This document shows positions 43,271-51,689 of a stretch of DNA of 64,000 nt, piece by piece (position 1 is the stretch's first letter; every line of letters begins with the position of its first letter). A program made the translations under genes and the position numbers. The stretch is from Arenibacter sp040216555 (GTDB taxonomy: Bacteria; Bacteroidota; Bacteroidia; Flavobacteriales; Flavobacteriaceae). The stretch is taken from the NCBI GenBank assembly GCA_040216555.1, contig JAVJOW010000019.1, positions 1-64,000 of the forward strand, given 5' to 3'. The notes under the pieces were generated by a model, which saw only the letters and a list, made by a program, of their open reading frames with translations, did not search any database and had not been told where the DNA came from.

Positions 43271-43433
43271 TCGGTGCTATACATATTTATACATTCCTTA
43301 TAAATATTAAAATTAATGTAAACGTTTCACTTTCAGCATTTTAAATATTAAATCATTCAATTTTATATGTTGGCACAATTTTCCTTCTGTGTCCTGTGAG
43401 AAACAAATAATATTCACACAAAACATTAGAGAT

Positions 43434-43745
43434 ATGAAAAATGATATGAAAAGTTTGGTTTTTGCCACAGCTATGGCAATGGGAAGTTTAAGTCCAGTTT
43501 TGGCATCCCCTCCTATATTTCACGATGGAATTATGGAAGTAATTATGGCTCAAGATTTTACCGAAATAGACGTGGATCAGTTGCCCGACACAATTACAAA
43601 GGCTTTGGAGAAAGATCATGCCGGAGCGGTAATAAACAAGGCATATGTAAATGATGAAGCCGAATATAAGTTGGAGGTTACTTTTTCGGATGGAACCAAT
43701 TCCGAATTGTACGCCGATGCCGAGGGCAACTGGATAGAAATGTAA
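43434..43745 (+). CDS. Exported PepSY-like small protein, paralog 1 of 3
   Basis: 103 residues from the ATG at 43434 (MKNDMKSLVFATAMAMGSLS), with a signal peptide ending near PVLA. The mature domain is FTEIDVDQLPDTITKALEKD followed by NKAYVNDEAEYKLEVTFSDG and ELYADAEGNWIEM. The pattern (DLP-A/T-I-x-KAL, KAYV, Y-LEVT--DG, YAD--GNWIE) is the PepSY-like/BLIP-like fold common in Bacteroidota. It is periplasmic. Tandem with two paralogs and beside a sigma-54 two-component pair. A looser TGGCAC at 43376 resembles half of a sigma-54 site only. Confidence 0.75.
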   Translation: MKNDMKSLVFATAMAMGSLSPVLASPPIFHDGIMEVIMAQDFTEIDVDQLPDTITKALEKDHAGAVINKAYVNDEAEYKLEVTFSDGTNSELYADAEGNWIEM

Positions 43746-43970
43746 TACATTGGTAAAGTGAGTTATAAGCGTTATTTGAATTAGCAGGGCTACCGTATGG
43801 TGGCCCTTATGCGTTTCTATAGGCATGTGGCTCCCAATCCTATTATTAGTGTTTAGTGGAAGAGGCGTATAATCATTGCTGCATTTGGTTCCTTACGCGG
43901 GTTTTACAGTAAGATCTGTTTGTCCTGATTGTGGTAATGGTGTGTAATTTTAACACAACTGAATACTTTA

Positions 43971-43990
43971 ATACCCATTATTACACAGTT
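43971..43990 (+). promoter_or_regulatory. Conserved 20-bp motif upstream of exported paralog 2
   Basis: ATACCCATTATTACACAGTT, 134 bp before the start of paralog 2. It matches 16 of 20 bases with the motif at 44640-44659 before paralog 3 (ATACCCA-N4-TACACAGTT). It lies in the 359-bp gap 43746-44104, which also holds TGTGT-N7-ACACA at 43941-43957. Confidence 0.45.
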
Positions 43991-44104
43991 ACAGTGCAAC
44001 AGTAGATGTTCTTTAAGTTATTGAAAGTCAAGTAAATGAAGCGTTTTATTGATTTCGGTATTGTTTTTCCATTGGTAATGGTAATAATTATAAAAATTGA
44101 AATC

Positions 44105-44407
44105 ATGAGAAAGCTATTTTTTGGAATTGCATTATCAATAACAAGTTTAACCGCCTGTGCACAGGAGAACAAAGTAGTTAAGGGGGAGGTTACGGAAATG
44201 AGTGTTGCCCAAGATAAATTCTCCGAAATAGGGGCTGCGGAATTGCCCGAAGCAGTGACCAAGGCAATAGACACCTATTATCCTTCGGCGCTAATCGATA
44301 AGGCTTATGTTAACAATTCCCAACAATTCAGGTTGGATATAATTTTAAAGGAAGGTAATCGCGGAACTATTTATGCAGATAAGGATGGGGATTGGATAGA
44401 AAGATAG
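44105..44407 (+). CDS. Exported PepSY-like small protein, paralog 2 of 3
   Basis: 100 residues from the ATG at 44105 (MRKLFFGIALSITSLTACAQ). The signal could be processed by signal peptidase I, or as a lipoprotein at LTAC. The mature part FSEIGAAELPEAVTKAIDTY, IDKAYVNNSQQFRLDIILKE and GTIYADKDGDWIER parallels paralogs 1 and 3. A longer frame begins at 44036, but the signal sequence marks the start used here. A good terminator (44446-44476) follows, so it is a single-gene transcript. Confidence 0.78.
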   Translation: MRKLFFGIALSITSLTACAQENKVVKGEVTEMSVAQDKFSEIGAAELPEAVTKAIDTYYPSALIDKAYVNNSQQFRLDIILKEGNRGTIYADKDGDWIER

Positions 44408-44445
44408 GATATGCTTATTTTGATACTATTGGTGTGTTCAATAAT

Positions 44446-44476
44446 AATGGGATTGTTTTAACGATCCCATTTTTTG
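44446..44476 (+). terminator. Terminator of exported paralog 2
   Basis: AATGGGAT (44446-44453) pairs with ATCCCATT (44464-44471), extended by GTT/AAC inside, followed by a T run. Confidence 0.75.
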
Positions 44477-44639
44477 TTTCTGGTATTTTCTAAGTTGAAG
44501 TATGTCACTCCCTTAATAGTCTAATCATTTGATTAGCGCCTTTACACAATTAATTATTGAGGAATGAGGAATATGATTTTGGAATATAAAAAGAATATAT
44601 AAGACGTAGTGTTTAGTTTTTACCCATTAAAAGAATTTG

Positions 44640-44659
44640 ATACCCAAAAATACACAGTT
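44640..44659 (+). promoter_or_regulatory. Conserved 20-bp motif upstream of exported paralog 3
   Basis: ATACCCAAAAATACACAGTT, 145 bp before the start of paralog 3, matching the site at 43971-43990. The gap 44408-44784 has no gene and otherwise only the terminator at its left end. Confidence 0.45.
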
Positions 44660-44784
44660 CAATTTTCTATACATATTTTATAACATACACATTTACAAGT
44701 TTTTACATCTATATTGGACGTTAATTGAATTGTGGTATCATATTTTCAATAGGTATAACAAGTTTAACTATTAAAATGAAAATC

Positions 44785-45087
44785 ATGAAAAAATTATTTT
44801 TTGTAGCAGTATTATCATTCGGAAGTCTAACCGCATTTGCCCAAGCTGGTGAAGATGTAGCCCTAGAAACTACACAAACCGCAATAGTTCAGGACGACTT
44901 CTCTGAAATAGAAACAAGTGATTTACCAGAAGCGGTTTCAACTGCTGTTTCAACTGAGTATCCTTCCGGGGCAATCAGTAAGGCTTATGTAAATAAGCAG
45001 GAGCAATATAAGTTGGAAGTAACCTTGGAAGACGGTACTACAGGTACTTTGTATGCCGATAAAGACGGTAATTGGATAGAACTATAG
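44785..45087 (+). CDS. Exported PepSY-like small protein, paralog 3 of 3
   Basis: 100 residues from the ATG at 44785 (MKKLFFVAVLSFGSLTAFAQ), chosen by analogy with paralog 2; an ATG 9 nt upstream is also possible. Mature part: FSEIETSDLPEAVSTAVSTE, SKAYVNKQEQYKLEVTLEDG, GTLYADKDGNWIEL. Closest to paralog 2 in the signal region and in DKDG-WIE. It is followed by a terminator and then the sigma-54 response regulator gene 149 nt away. It is periplasmic; ligand unknown. Confidence 0.78.
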   Translation: MKKLFFVAVLSFGSLTAFAQAGEDVALETTQTAIVQDDFSEIETSDLPEAVSTAVSTEYPSGAISKAYVNKQEQYKLEVTLEDGTTGTLYADKDGNWIEL

Positions 45088-45127
45088 TAGAACTTGAATT
45101 ATTTGTTTTGTATCAAGTTGGTTTGGT

Positions 45128-45164
45128 AAGAGGGAGATTGTTTATTCAATTCCCCTCTTTTTTT
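45128..45164 (+). terminator. Terminator of exported paralog 3
   Basis: AAGAGGG (45128-45134) pairs with CCCCTCTT (from 45152) with partial extension inward, ending in seven Ts; it separates paralog 3 from the response regulator gene. Confidence 0.7.
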
Positions 45165-45236
45165 ATGAAAATTTTTCAAGGCAACTAACTTTCTTATGGT
45201 ATTTTTACTATCTATAGTAAATTGTAATAGAAAGGT

Positions 45237-46595
45237 ATGCCCAAACTCCTTATCATTGAAGATGACGCCGCTTTTTGTCAAATGCTTCAAAAATTTTTGA
45301 TTAGAAACGGATACGATGTCGACGTAAGTTTTACAGCCAAGGATGCCAAGAGCAAATTCAAGGAAACCACCTATAATCTAGTATTGACAGATTTACGTCT
45401 TCCCAATTATGATGGGCTAAAACTGTTATCCGATATCAAGGAGGTAAATCCAAAGACTCAGGTTATTGTGATGACCGGTTATGCTGAGGTTGGTTCTGCC
45501 GTGGAAGCCATGAAAAAAGGTGCCTACGACTATATTTCCAAACCTTTTACTCCTGAGGAAATTTTAATGCAGATTAAAAGCGCCTTAAACCAAGAGACCA
45601 AGCGGCAATTGGATAGTGAGCCGCAAGAAAGCTATGACTTTGAAAATACGGTAGATGATTCCCAAGACGATAGGGTTGTTATTGGAATTAGTGAGGCTTC
45701 AATGAAATTACACGAGTATATTAAGTTGGTGGCCCCAACGGACATGTCCGTTTTAATTACTGGGGAAAGTGGGACTGGGAAAGAGGTAACTGCAAGGGCA
45801 ATACACGACAATAGCAAGCGCAAAGAAAGCAGTTTTGTGGCTGTGGATTGCGGAGCCATTCCGAAAGAAATAGCGACCAGTGAATTTTTTGGACATATTA
45901 AAGGGAGTTTTACTGGAGCTGTGGAGGATAAGAAGGGGCATTTTGAAGCTGCCAACGGAGGGACCTTATTTTTGGATGAAATAGGCAACCTTTCTTATGA
46001 AAACCAGATACAGTTGTTAAGGGCCTTACAGGAAAGAAAAATTAAAAGAGTTGGCAGCAATAAGGAGATAGAGGTAGATATCCGAATTGTAACGGCCACT
46101 AACGAAGACCTTACAGAGGCTGTTGAAAACGGTAGTTTTAGGGAAGATCTTTTTCATAGGATCAACGAATTTTCTGTGGAAATTCCGTCCTTGGAGGAAC
46201 GCTTTGAAGACCTGCCACTTTTTGCTGATTTCTTTTTGAGAAAAGCGAACCGCTCCCTAGGAAAAAAAGTAGAAGGTTTTTCGGAGGATGTGGAGGATAT
46301 ATTTAAGCAGTATCACTGGCCGGGAAATCTACGGGAATTACAGAACGTTATAAAAAGGGCGGTTTTGTTGACCAGCGGGGATAAGGTGGAGAAAGAGGCC
46401 TTGCCCAAAGAAGTATATCGGAGCAAGGAAAGCAATGTTAAAGCCGATAACTTTTCCAAGGCCGATTATGAGAAGGAACAAATAGTAAAGGCCTTAAAAC
46501 AATCAAATTTTAATAAGTCCAAAGCGGCCAAATTGCTGCAGATCACAAGGAAAACGCTTTACAATAAAATTAATCACTATAATTTGGACTTGTAG
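45237..46595 (+). CDS. Sigma-54-dependent NtrC-type response regulator
   Basis: 452 residues. A receiver domain (1-120; phosphoacceptor Asp in NLVLTDLRLPNYDG, near residue 52), an AAA+ sigma-54 activation domain (about 150-375; Walker A GESGTGKEV near 176, GSFTGA where the classical loop is GAFTGA, Walker B GGTLFLDEIGN) and a Fis-type helix-turn-helix (about 410-452; NKSKAAKLLQITRKTLYNKI). It should remodel sigma-54 RNA polymerase at -24/-12 promoters. The convergent hybrid kinase, overlapping its 3' end by 26 bp, is the obvious partner, and the three exported paralogs upstream are candidate targets. Confidence 0.94.
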   Translation: MPKLLIIEDDAAFCQMLQKFLIRNGYDVDVSFTAKDAKSKFKETTYNLVLTDLRLPNYDGLKLLSDIKEVNPKTQVIVMTGYAEVGSAVEAMKKGAYDYISKPFTPEEILMQIKSALNQETKRQLDSEPQESYDFENTVDDSQDDRVVIGISEASMKLHEYIKLVAPTDMSVLITGESGTGKEVTARAIHDNSKRKESSFVAVDCGAIPKEIATSEFFGHIKGSFTGAVEDKKGHFEAANGGTLFLDEIGNLSYENQIQLLRALQERKIKRVGSNKEIEVDIRIVTATNEDLTEAVENGSFREDLFHRINEFSVEIPSLEERFEDLPLFADFFLRKANRSLGKKVEGFSEDVEDIFKQYHWPGNLRELQNVIKRAVLLTSGDKVEKEALPKEVYRSKESNVKADNFSKADYEKEQIVKALKQSNFNKSKAAKLLQITRKTLYNKINHYNLDL

Positions 46596-49041
46596 CCAAA
46601 TACGATTTAATGGCCAGGATCAAAACAGTAGACTTATTTTGGAGGTCCCTGTAAGTTTGTTTTATAACCTTAGGTTCCAATTGGTCAATTTCCAAAATCT
46701 CCATTTGTTCTAGAATAGGAACTATTTCCGTACTATTTAATTGACGGAACATGGGTAGCATCCTATGAGACACAACATTCATTTTCTTAATGTCCAATTC
46801 TTCTACCGCCGCTTTCAGTTTTTCCAAGTTGGTTTTGGTGTCAGTAATAAAGGTCTGTAGAACTTCGGCGATGCCCTCCTCATCATCTCCCAAAAAGGAG
46901 GAGATAACCCCCAAGTGGAATAAGTTGGAACCCGAGGCGATGATAGGCCTAGCTTTACTTTCAGCTTCTTCATGAACTGCCTCTGGGAACAAGTTGGTCA
47001 ATACTTCCAAGAACATATCCTTGGTAAAGGGTTTTTGCAGGATATCTGAAAAACCGGCTTCAATATACTGTTGTCTTTTTAAATCTTTCCGGCCGGTCAT
47101 GGCTACTATAGGTTGCCCGGCATAATGTGAATAGGTGCCGTTTTGGAGCTTGCTCAACACTTCAAAACCTGTAATATTCGGCATTTGTATATCGGTCAAA
47201 ACCATGTTGTACTTAAGTGTGCCTGTTTTTGAAACGTCATTAAAATTATTGTAGGTATGGGCAGAGAGGCCCAAATGTTGACAGACTTCCTTTAGTAGTT
47301 TTAGCATTGCAGGGTCATCATCTATGATAAGGAGGGATAACTCAACCTTAGGGCTGATTTCAATTTTCTTGGGAGAATTCAAAGGTTTTTTTGATATTTC
47401 AAGGGGAATTTCAATTGTAAATGTACTTCCTTTATTTTCCTCGCTCTGAAGGCTGATTTTTCCCCCTAAAAGTTCGGTGAGTTTCTTGGAAATGGTAAGG
47501 CCTAATCCATAACCCCCATATTTTTTATCCGTATCCTCCTCCGCTTGGGTAAACTCTTTAAATATGTACTCTTGTTTTTCTTTTTTAATTCCAATGCCTG
47601 AATCTGTGACCTTTATTACTGCCTGATAGTTTCCATTTGCCTCGCTTACCACCTTGGCTTCAACTTTTATGAAACCTTCATTGGTGAATTTATAGGCATT
47701 GCCGATCAGGTTGGTTAAAATTTGTCTTATCCTAAATGGATCTCCCAAAACGGGATTATCCAATTGCCCATCTATTTTTATAACGAGTTCAATGGGCTTT
47801 TTTGAGTGTATTTCCCTTAGGTTTTCGGCCGTTTCCCTAATGAGGTTGGAGAGAATAAATACGGTCTTGTCTACCTTGATTTTCCCAGCCTCGAGTTTGG
47901 AAAAATCCAATAGATCGTTCACCAAACTATCCACATATTTTGATGCTGATTTTACATGTTTCAAATAGGAGACTTGTTTTCCGGTAAGGCCAGTGTTTTC
48001 CATAAGTTCGGAATACCCGGTTATGGTATTCAAGGGGGTACGCAGGTCATGGCTTACGGTAGAAATTAATTGTTCCCGACTTTTTAAAAGGGATTCGGAA
48101 AATTTCTTTTCCTTTTCCAACTGCTGTCTGTATAATTGAACCTTCCAATAATCTTTGGTAATCAAAAAAGTAAAAAGTCCCACAATAGCTATACCCAGCA
48201 AGCTGGCAAAACCGGCCAACCGTAGGCTTCTTTTTAGGGCAGTTTGCTTTTTTAGGTTGTCGTTATAGGATTTTGAGATTACTTCCTGTTCAAAGGCAGA
48301 AATAATACTACGGAGCTGCTGTGAAATTTCCAGATCGGCCCTGCTTAGTTGCAATTCTTTCTGCGCTACCGAACGCAGGGATTTGGTATTGCTCTGTTTG
48401 GCCTCGGTAAGAAGTGACTTAGATGCTGTTAACACCGAATCTACCCGCTGCGAAACTGCAACCTTGCTGGTGTCTTTGGGAATATTTTCACTTAAATATT
48501 CTGCCCATTTTTTTACGATATCCCTAGTATCCGGCGGCAGGTCCAAATAATCGGGGGTAAAGCTTTCGGGTGGTATAATACCCAGGGATTCCTCCATTTT
48601 GTTAAGCTTCATTATGGCATTGTCAATGGAACTGTTGGTTTCATTATTTCTCTTTAATCTCAAAAGTTCATTGCTATTGAATACCTTTTTTTTAAGAAGG
48701 CCCTGCACGCTATCCAACATTTTCTTTTGGTAGTCATTAACCGTAAGTAGTTTAAGTGAGTCTATGGTAATAAAGATAGAATCTATCTTTTGAGCGTAGG
48801 CCGTAAAACTTTTTGGAGTCTTTTTTTGGAGTGCCAGCTTGGAAAGACTTTCCGCCTCATATAGTTCTGTAAGTAGGGAGCCCGTTTTTAGTAATTTGGC
48901 ATCGTTTTCCGTTGCCGCGTCGGTTGATACCAATACCTTAATTTCTGAAAATATAAAATAAGCTACTACAAGGGTCAATATCCCAAGCATGAGGTAGCTG
49001 AATATTATTTTAAAGGTGAATTTGTTCTTTGTCTTGTTCAT
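46570..49041 (-). CDS. Hybrid sensor histidine kinase with receiver and Hpt domains
   Basis: 823 residues. TM1 (about 12-31), a large helical periplasmic region rich in coiled-coil heptads (about 32-280), TM2 (about 281-305, FASLLGIAIVGLFTFLI), HisKA with the phosphorylated His in STVSHDLRTPLNTITGYSEL (about 331), an HATPase (about 440-555; NLIGNAYKFTNEGF, YGGYGLGLTISKKL), a receiver with Asp in MVLTDIQMPN (about 614) and a C-terminal Hpt with His in VVSHRMLPMFRQ (about 759). This is a complete phosphorelay ending on the neighbouring NtrC-type regulator. The gene converges on that regulator with a 26-bp overlap of coding ends. Confidence 0.93.
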   Translation of the reverse strand: MNKTKNKFTFKIIFSYLMLGILTLVVAYFIFSEIKVLVSTDAATENDAKLLKTGSLLTELYEAESLSKLALQKKTPKSFTAYAQKIDSIFITIDSLKLLTVNDYQKKMLDSVQGLLKKKVFNSNELLRLKRNNETNSSIDNAIMKLNKMEESLGIIPPESFTPDYLDLPPDTRDIVKKWAEYLSENIPKDTSKVAVSQRVDSVLTASKSLLTEAKQSNTKSLRSVAQKELQLSRADLEISQQLRSIISAFEQEVISKSYNDNLKKQTALKRSLRLAGFASLLGIAIVGLFTFLITKDYWKVQLYRQQLEKEKKFSESLLKSREQLISTVSHDLRTPLNTITGYSELMENTGLTGKQVSYLKHVKSASKYVDSLVNDLLDFSKLEAGKIKVDKTVFILSNLIRETAENLREIHSKKPIELVIKIDGQLDNPVLGDPFRIRQILTNLIGNAYKFTNEGFIKVEAKVVSEANGNYQAVIKVTDSGIGIKKEKQEYIFKEFTQAEEDTDKKYGGYGLGLTISKKLTELLGGKISLQSEENKGSTFTIEIPLEISKKPLNSPKKIEISPKVELSLLIIDDDPAMLKLLKEVCQHLGLSAHTYNNFNDVSKTGTLKYNMVLTDIQMPNITGFEVLSKLQNGTYSHYAGQPIVAMTGRKDLKRQQYIEAGFSDILQKPFTKDMFLEVLTNLFPEAVHEEAESKARPIIASGSNLFHLGVISSFLGDDEEGIAEVLQTFITDTKTNLEKLKAAVEELDIKKMNVVSHRMLPMFRQLNSTEIVPILEQMEILEIDQLEPKVIKQTYRDLQNKSTVLILAIKSYLATSPNYSD

Positions 49042-49173
49042 TAATAATTCCAGTTTTTAAGGCTGTTATTCTAATTTACGTATTTCAAGGCCCACTGGTC
49101 TATAAATTATAGTTAATTATTTCTTGCTTTTTATTATGATATTAGAATGGCCGTATGTAATTTTACGTCCGTC

Positions 49174-49250
49174 TCAAAGGGGTGCTTGTTAGGTCAGGCT
49201 GAGATTATACCCAAGGAACCTGGGCAGGTAATGCTGCCAAGGGATGCGAA
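49174..49250 (+). promoter_or_regulatory. TPP riboswitch (THI element)
   Basis: The consensus core elements are seen in order: AAAGGGGTGC (about 49176-49185), GGCTGAGATTATACCC (about 49197-49212), GAACCTG (about 49216-49222), CAGGTAATGCTGCCAAGGGA (about 49225-49244) and GATGCG. These form the pyrimidine- and pyrophosphate-binding helices of the TPP aptamer. It precedes the TonB-dependent receptor gene by about 120 nt, so uptake is shut off when thiamine pyrophosphate is abundant. Confidence 0.93.
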
Positions 49251-49255
49251 AATCG

Positions 49256-49285
49256 CGTTTTGGAATTTCCAACGTTTTATTTTTG
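49256..49285 (+). terminator. Candidate riboswitch-controlled terminator
   Basis: TTGGA (49260-49264) pairs with TCCAA (49268-49272), extended by CG/CG with a TT bulge, then a run TTTTATTTTT. Located 6 nt after the aptamer, it could be the expression platform. The stem is short, so translational control cannot be excluded. Confidence 0.35.
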
Positions 49286-49369
49286 ATACAATATTGTAAT
49301 CGGAAAAAAACAAAAATCAATTTTTAACAAGAATAATAGCCCCTTTTATTCGTAACAAATGTATTACGG

Positions 49370-51541
49370 ATGAAAACTATGTTCACAACGGTCGCTATCT
49401 GTGCGACTACGCTTTTGGCGATTGGCCAAGAGAAACCCAAAGATTCTTTGGAAGGAAAAGAAATTGCATTGGATGAGGTATTGGTATCCGCTGTCAGGGT
49501 AACCAAGCAATCTCCGGTAACTTTCACCAACCTGACCAAGGAACAGATCAAACCCAGAAATTTGGGACAGGATATCCCTATTTTAATGAATTTTCTGCCA
49601 GCCGTGGTTACCACTTCAGATGCCGGGGCAGGTGTTGGCTACACTGGTATCCGAGTTCGGGGCAGTGATGGTACCCGAGTGAATGTTACCATTAATGGTA
49701 TTCCCTACAACGATGCCGAATCACATGGTTCTTTTTGGGTAAACATGCCCGACTTCGTGTCTTCCACAGAAAGTCTGCAACTACAACGTGGGGTGGGAAC
49801 ATCAACAAACGGGTCAGGAGCCTTTGGAGCCAGTTTAAATTTGTTGACCGATGCTATTTCGGACGAAGCCTTTGGTCAGATTTCTTCTTCCATAGGCAGC
49901 TTTGGAACACTTAGAAATAATTTAAAATTTAGTACTGGCCTATTGAACGATCATGTTGAAATTGCCGGACGCTTGTCCAGAATAACCTCGGACGGTTACA
50001 TTGATAGAGCTTCTTCCGAATTGGATTCCTATTTTTTGCATGGGTCCTATGTAGATGACAATACCTTGGTGAAAGCTTTGTTATTCGGGGGGCACGAAAT
50101 TACCTATCAGGCTTGGAACGGTATAGATGCCGAAACTTTGGAGTCTGACAGAACCTTTAATTCCGCCGGAATCTATACCGATGAAAATGGTAATACCCGG
50201 TTTTATGACCACGAAGAGGATAATTATAGGCAAAATCATTTTCAATTGCATTGGAACGAACAAATTGCCGATAATTGGAATACCAATCTGGCATTCCATT
50301 TTACGAAGGGAAGGGGGTTTTTTGAGCAGTATAGGGAAAACGATGACTTTAGTACCTATGGAATTGAGCCGATAATGGTTGAGGGGGAAGAAGTGGATAA
50401 TACCGATCTAATACGAAGACGCTGGCTGGTCAATGATTTTTATGGAACCACTTTTTCTGCAACTTATGACAAAGAGAGGTTGAATTTAATTCTTGGAGGA
50501 GGTTGGAACAAATATGAAGGAAGCCATTTTGGGGAAATTATTTGGGCCCGCTTTTCCAACAATAAGGATTATGAAGACAGATATTATGATGACAGTTCCG
50601 CCAAAACGGACCTAAATCTTTTTGCCAAGGCCAATTACAAGTTTAGCGACCAATGGAGTGCATATGGGGATTTACAGTTTAGGACCATAGGCTATACGGC
50701 CAATGGCGAAGACACTGGCCTTGTAGATGACACCTTTAATTTTTTCAACCCTAAGGTAGGTGTTACCTATGATCTAAACATGAATAATAATTTTTATCTC
50801 TCTTATGCCAGGGCCAATCGTGAACCTAACAGAAACGATTATGAAAGTGGTAGCCCCAAGCCTGAGAAGTTGAACGATTATGAGTTGGGATGGCGCTATA
50901 TTTCGGCAGATGTACAGTTGAATACCAATGTGTATTATATGGGATATAAGGATCAATTGGTACTTACTGGCGAGCTAAATGATGTTGGAGCTCCCTTACG
51001 TGCCAATGTTGGGGATAGTTACCGCTTAGGTTTGGAAGTGGATGCTACCATAGCCTTGGGAAACCAATTTAAAATACGTCCCAATGTGGCATTGAGCAGA
51101 AACAGAAACAGGGATTTTGTGTTTCAACGGGATGGTGAACTGCAAGAACTTGGAGATACCCATATTTCCTTTTCGCCAGATATTATTGTAGGAAACGTTT
51201 TAACCTATCAGCCCAAGGAAAATCTTCAATTGAGCTTGTTGACCAAGTTTGTTGGAGAGCAATATATGGGCAATATAGATTCCGAAGGATCCAAGTTGGA
51301 TTCGTATTCGCAAACCGATTTTAATGTGCAGTACGAAATCAATACCAACGGTTTTGTCAAGAGCATTGTATTATCTGGACTGGTCAATAATATATTCGAT
51401 TGCTTATATGTGTCCAATGGGTACTTTTATACTTTTGATGATGATTATTCTATGCCTGGAGCTGTTACTACTTATGAAGGAGCTGGTTACTATCCGCAGG
51501 CAGGGATTAATTTTCTCTTAGGGGCATCCATTGGTTTTTAA
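49370..51541 (+). CDS. TonB-dependent receptor, probable thiamine or precursor uptake
   Basis: 723 residues. Signal peptide about 1-20, TonB-box region ALDEVLVSAVRVTKQSPVTF, plug domain (about 50-165; YTGIRVRGSDGTRVNVTING and ESLQLQRGVGTSTNGSGAFG), then a 22-strand barrel ending NFLLGASIGF with the terminal Phe typical of BAM substrates. Unlike SusC it lacks the carboxypeptidase-regulatory domain and has no SusD partner. The TPP riboswitch in its leader supports thiamine-related transport, as known for OMR1-type receptors in Bacteroidota. No ABC or PnuT inner-membrane transporter for thiamine is adjacent. Confidence 0.9.
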   Translation: MKTMFTTVAICATTLLAIGQEKPKDSLEGKEIALDEVLVSAVRVTKQSPVTFTNLTKEQIKPRNLGQDIPILMNFLPAVVTTSDAGAGVGYTGIRVRGSDGTRVNVTINGIPYNDAESHGSFWVNMPDFVSSTESLQLQRGVGTSTNGSGAFGASLNLLTDAISDEAFGQISSSIGSFGTLRNNLKFSTGLLNDHVEIAGRLSRITSDGYIDRASSELDSYFLHGSYVDDNTLVKALLFGGHEITYQAWNGIDAETLESDRTFNSAGIYTDENGNTRFYDHEEDNYRQNHFQLHWNEQIADNWNTNLAFHFTKGRGFFEQYRENDDFSTYGIEPIMVEGEEVDNTDLIRRRWLVNDFYGTTFSATYDKERLNLILGGGWNKYEGSHFGEIIWARFSNNKDYEDRYYDDSSAKTDLNLFAKANYKFSDQWSAYGDLQFRTIGYTANGEDTGLVDDTFNFFNPKVGVTYDLNMNNNFYLSYARANREPNRNDYESGSPKPEKLNDYELGWRYISADVQLNTNVYYMGYKDQLVLTGELNDVGAPLRANVGDSYRLGLEVDATIALGNQFKIRPNVALSRNRNRDFVFQRDGELQELGDTHISFSPDIIVGNVLTYQPKENLQLSLLTKFVGEQYMGNIDSEGSKLDSYSQTDFNVQYEINTNGFVKSIVLSGLVNNIFDCLYVSNGYFYTFDDDYSMPGAVTTYEGAGYYPQAGINFLLGASIGF

Positions 51542-51570
51542 AGACTCCTTACCTCTTTATTCGGAAATTA

Positions 51571-51616
51571 AAACCCCCGATGTTGGTCAATAGTGCCGAC
51601 ATCGGGGGTTTTTCTT
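51571..51616 (+). terminator. Strong terminator of the thiamine-type receptor
   Basis: Perfect 13-bp arms AAACCCCCGATGT (51571-51583) and ACATCGGGGGTTT (51599-51611) followed by a T-rich run. Confidence 0.85.
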
Positions 51617-51689
51617 TTTCAATGATACTTTCAAGAATAGGATTATTGGATTCAATAGGACCTAGTTCTAAGGAAGCAGTTCGTGCCTA

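Noticed and set aside
43374..43392. Sigma-54 (-24/-12) promoter before exported paralog 1
   Set aside because: TTGGCAC fits the -24 half, but the -12 GC is missing at the required spacing, so it was not called.
43786..43807. GGGCTACC/GGTGGCCC hairpin after paralog 1
   Set aside because: The stem is good but is not followed by a T run; a terminator role is uncertain, so it was left out of the feature list.
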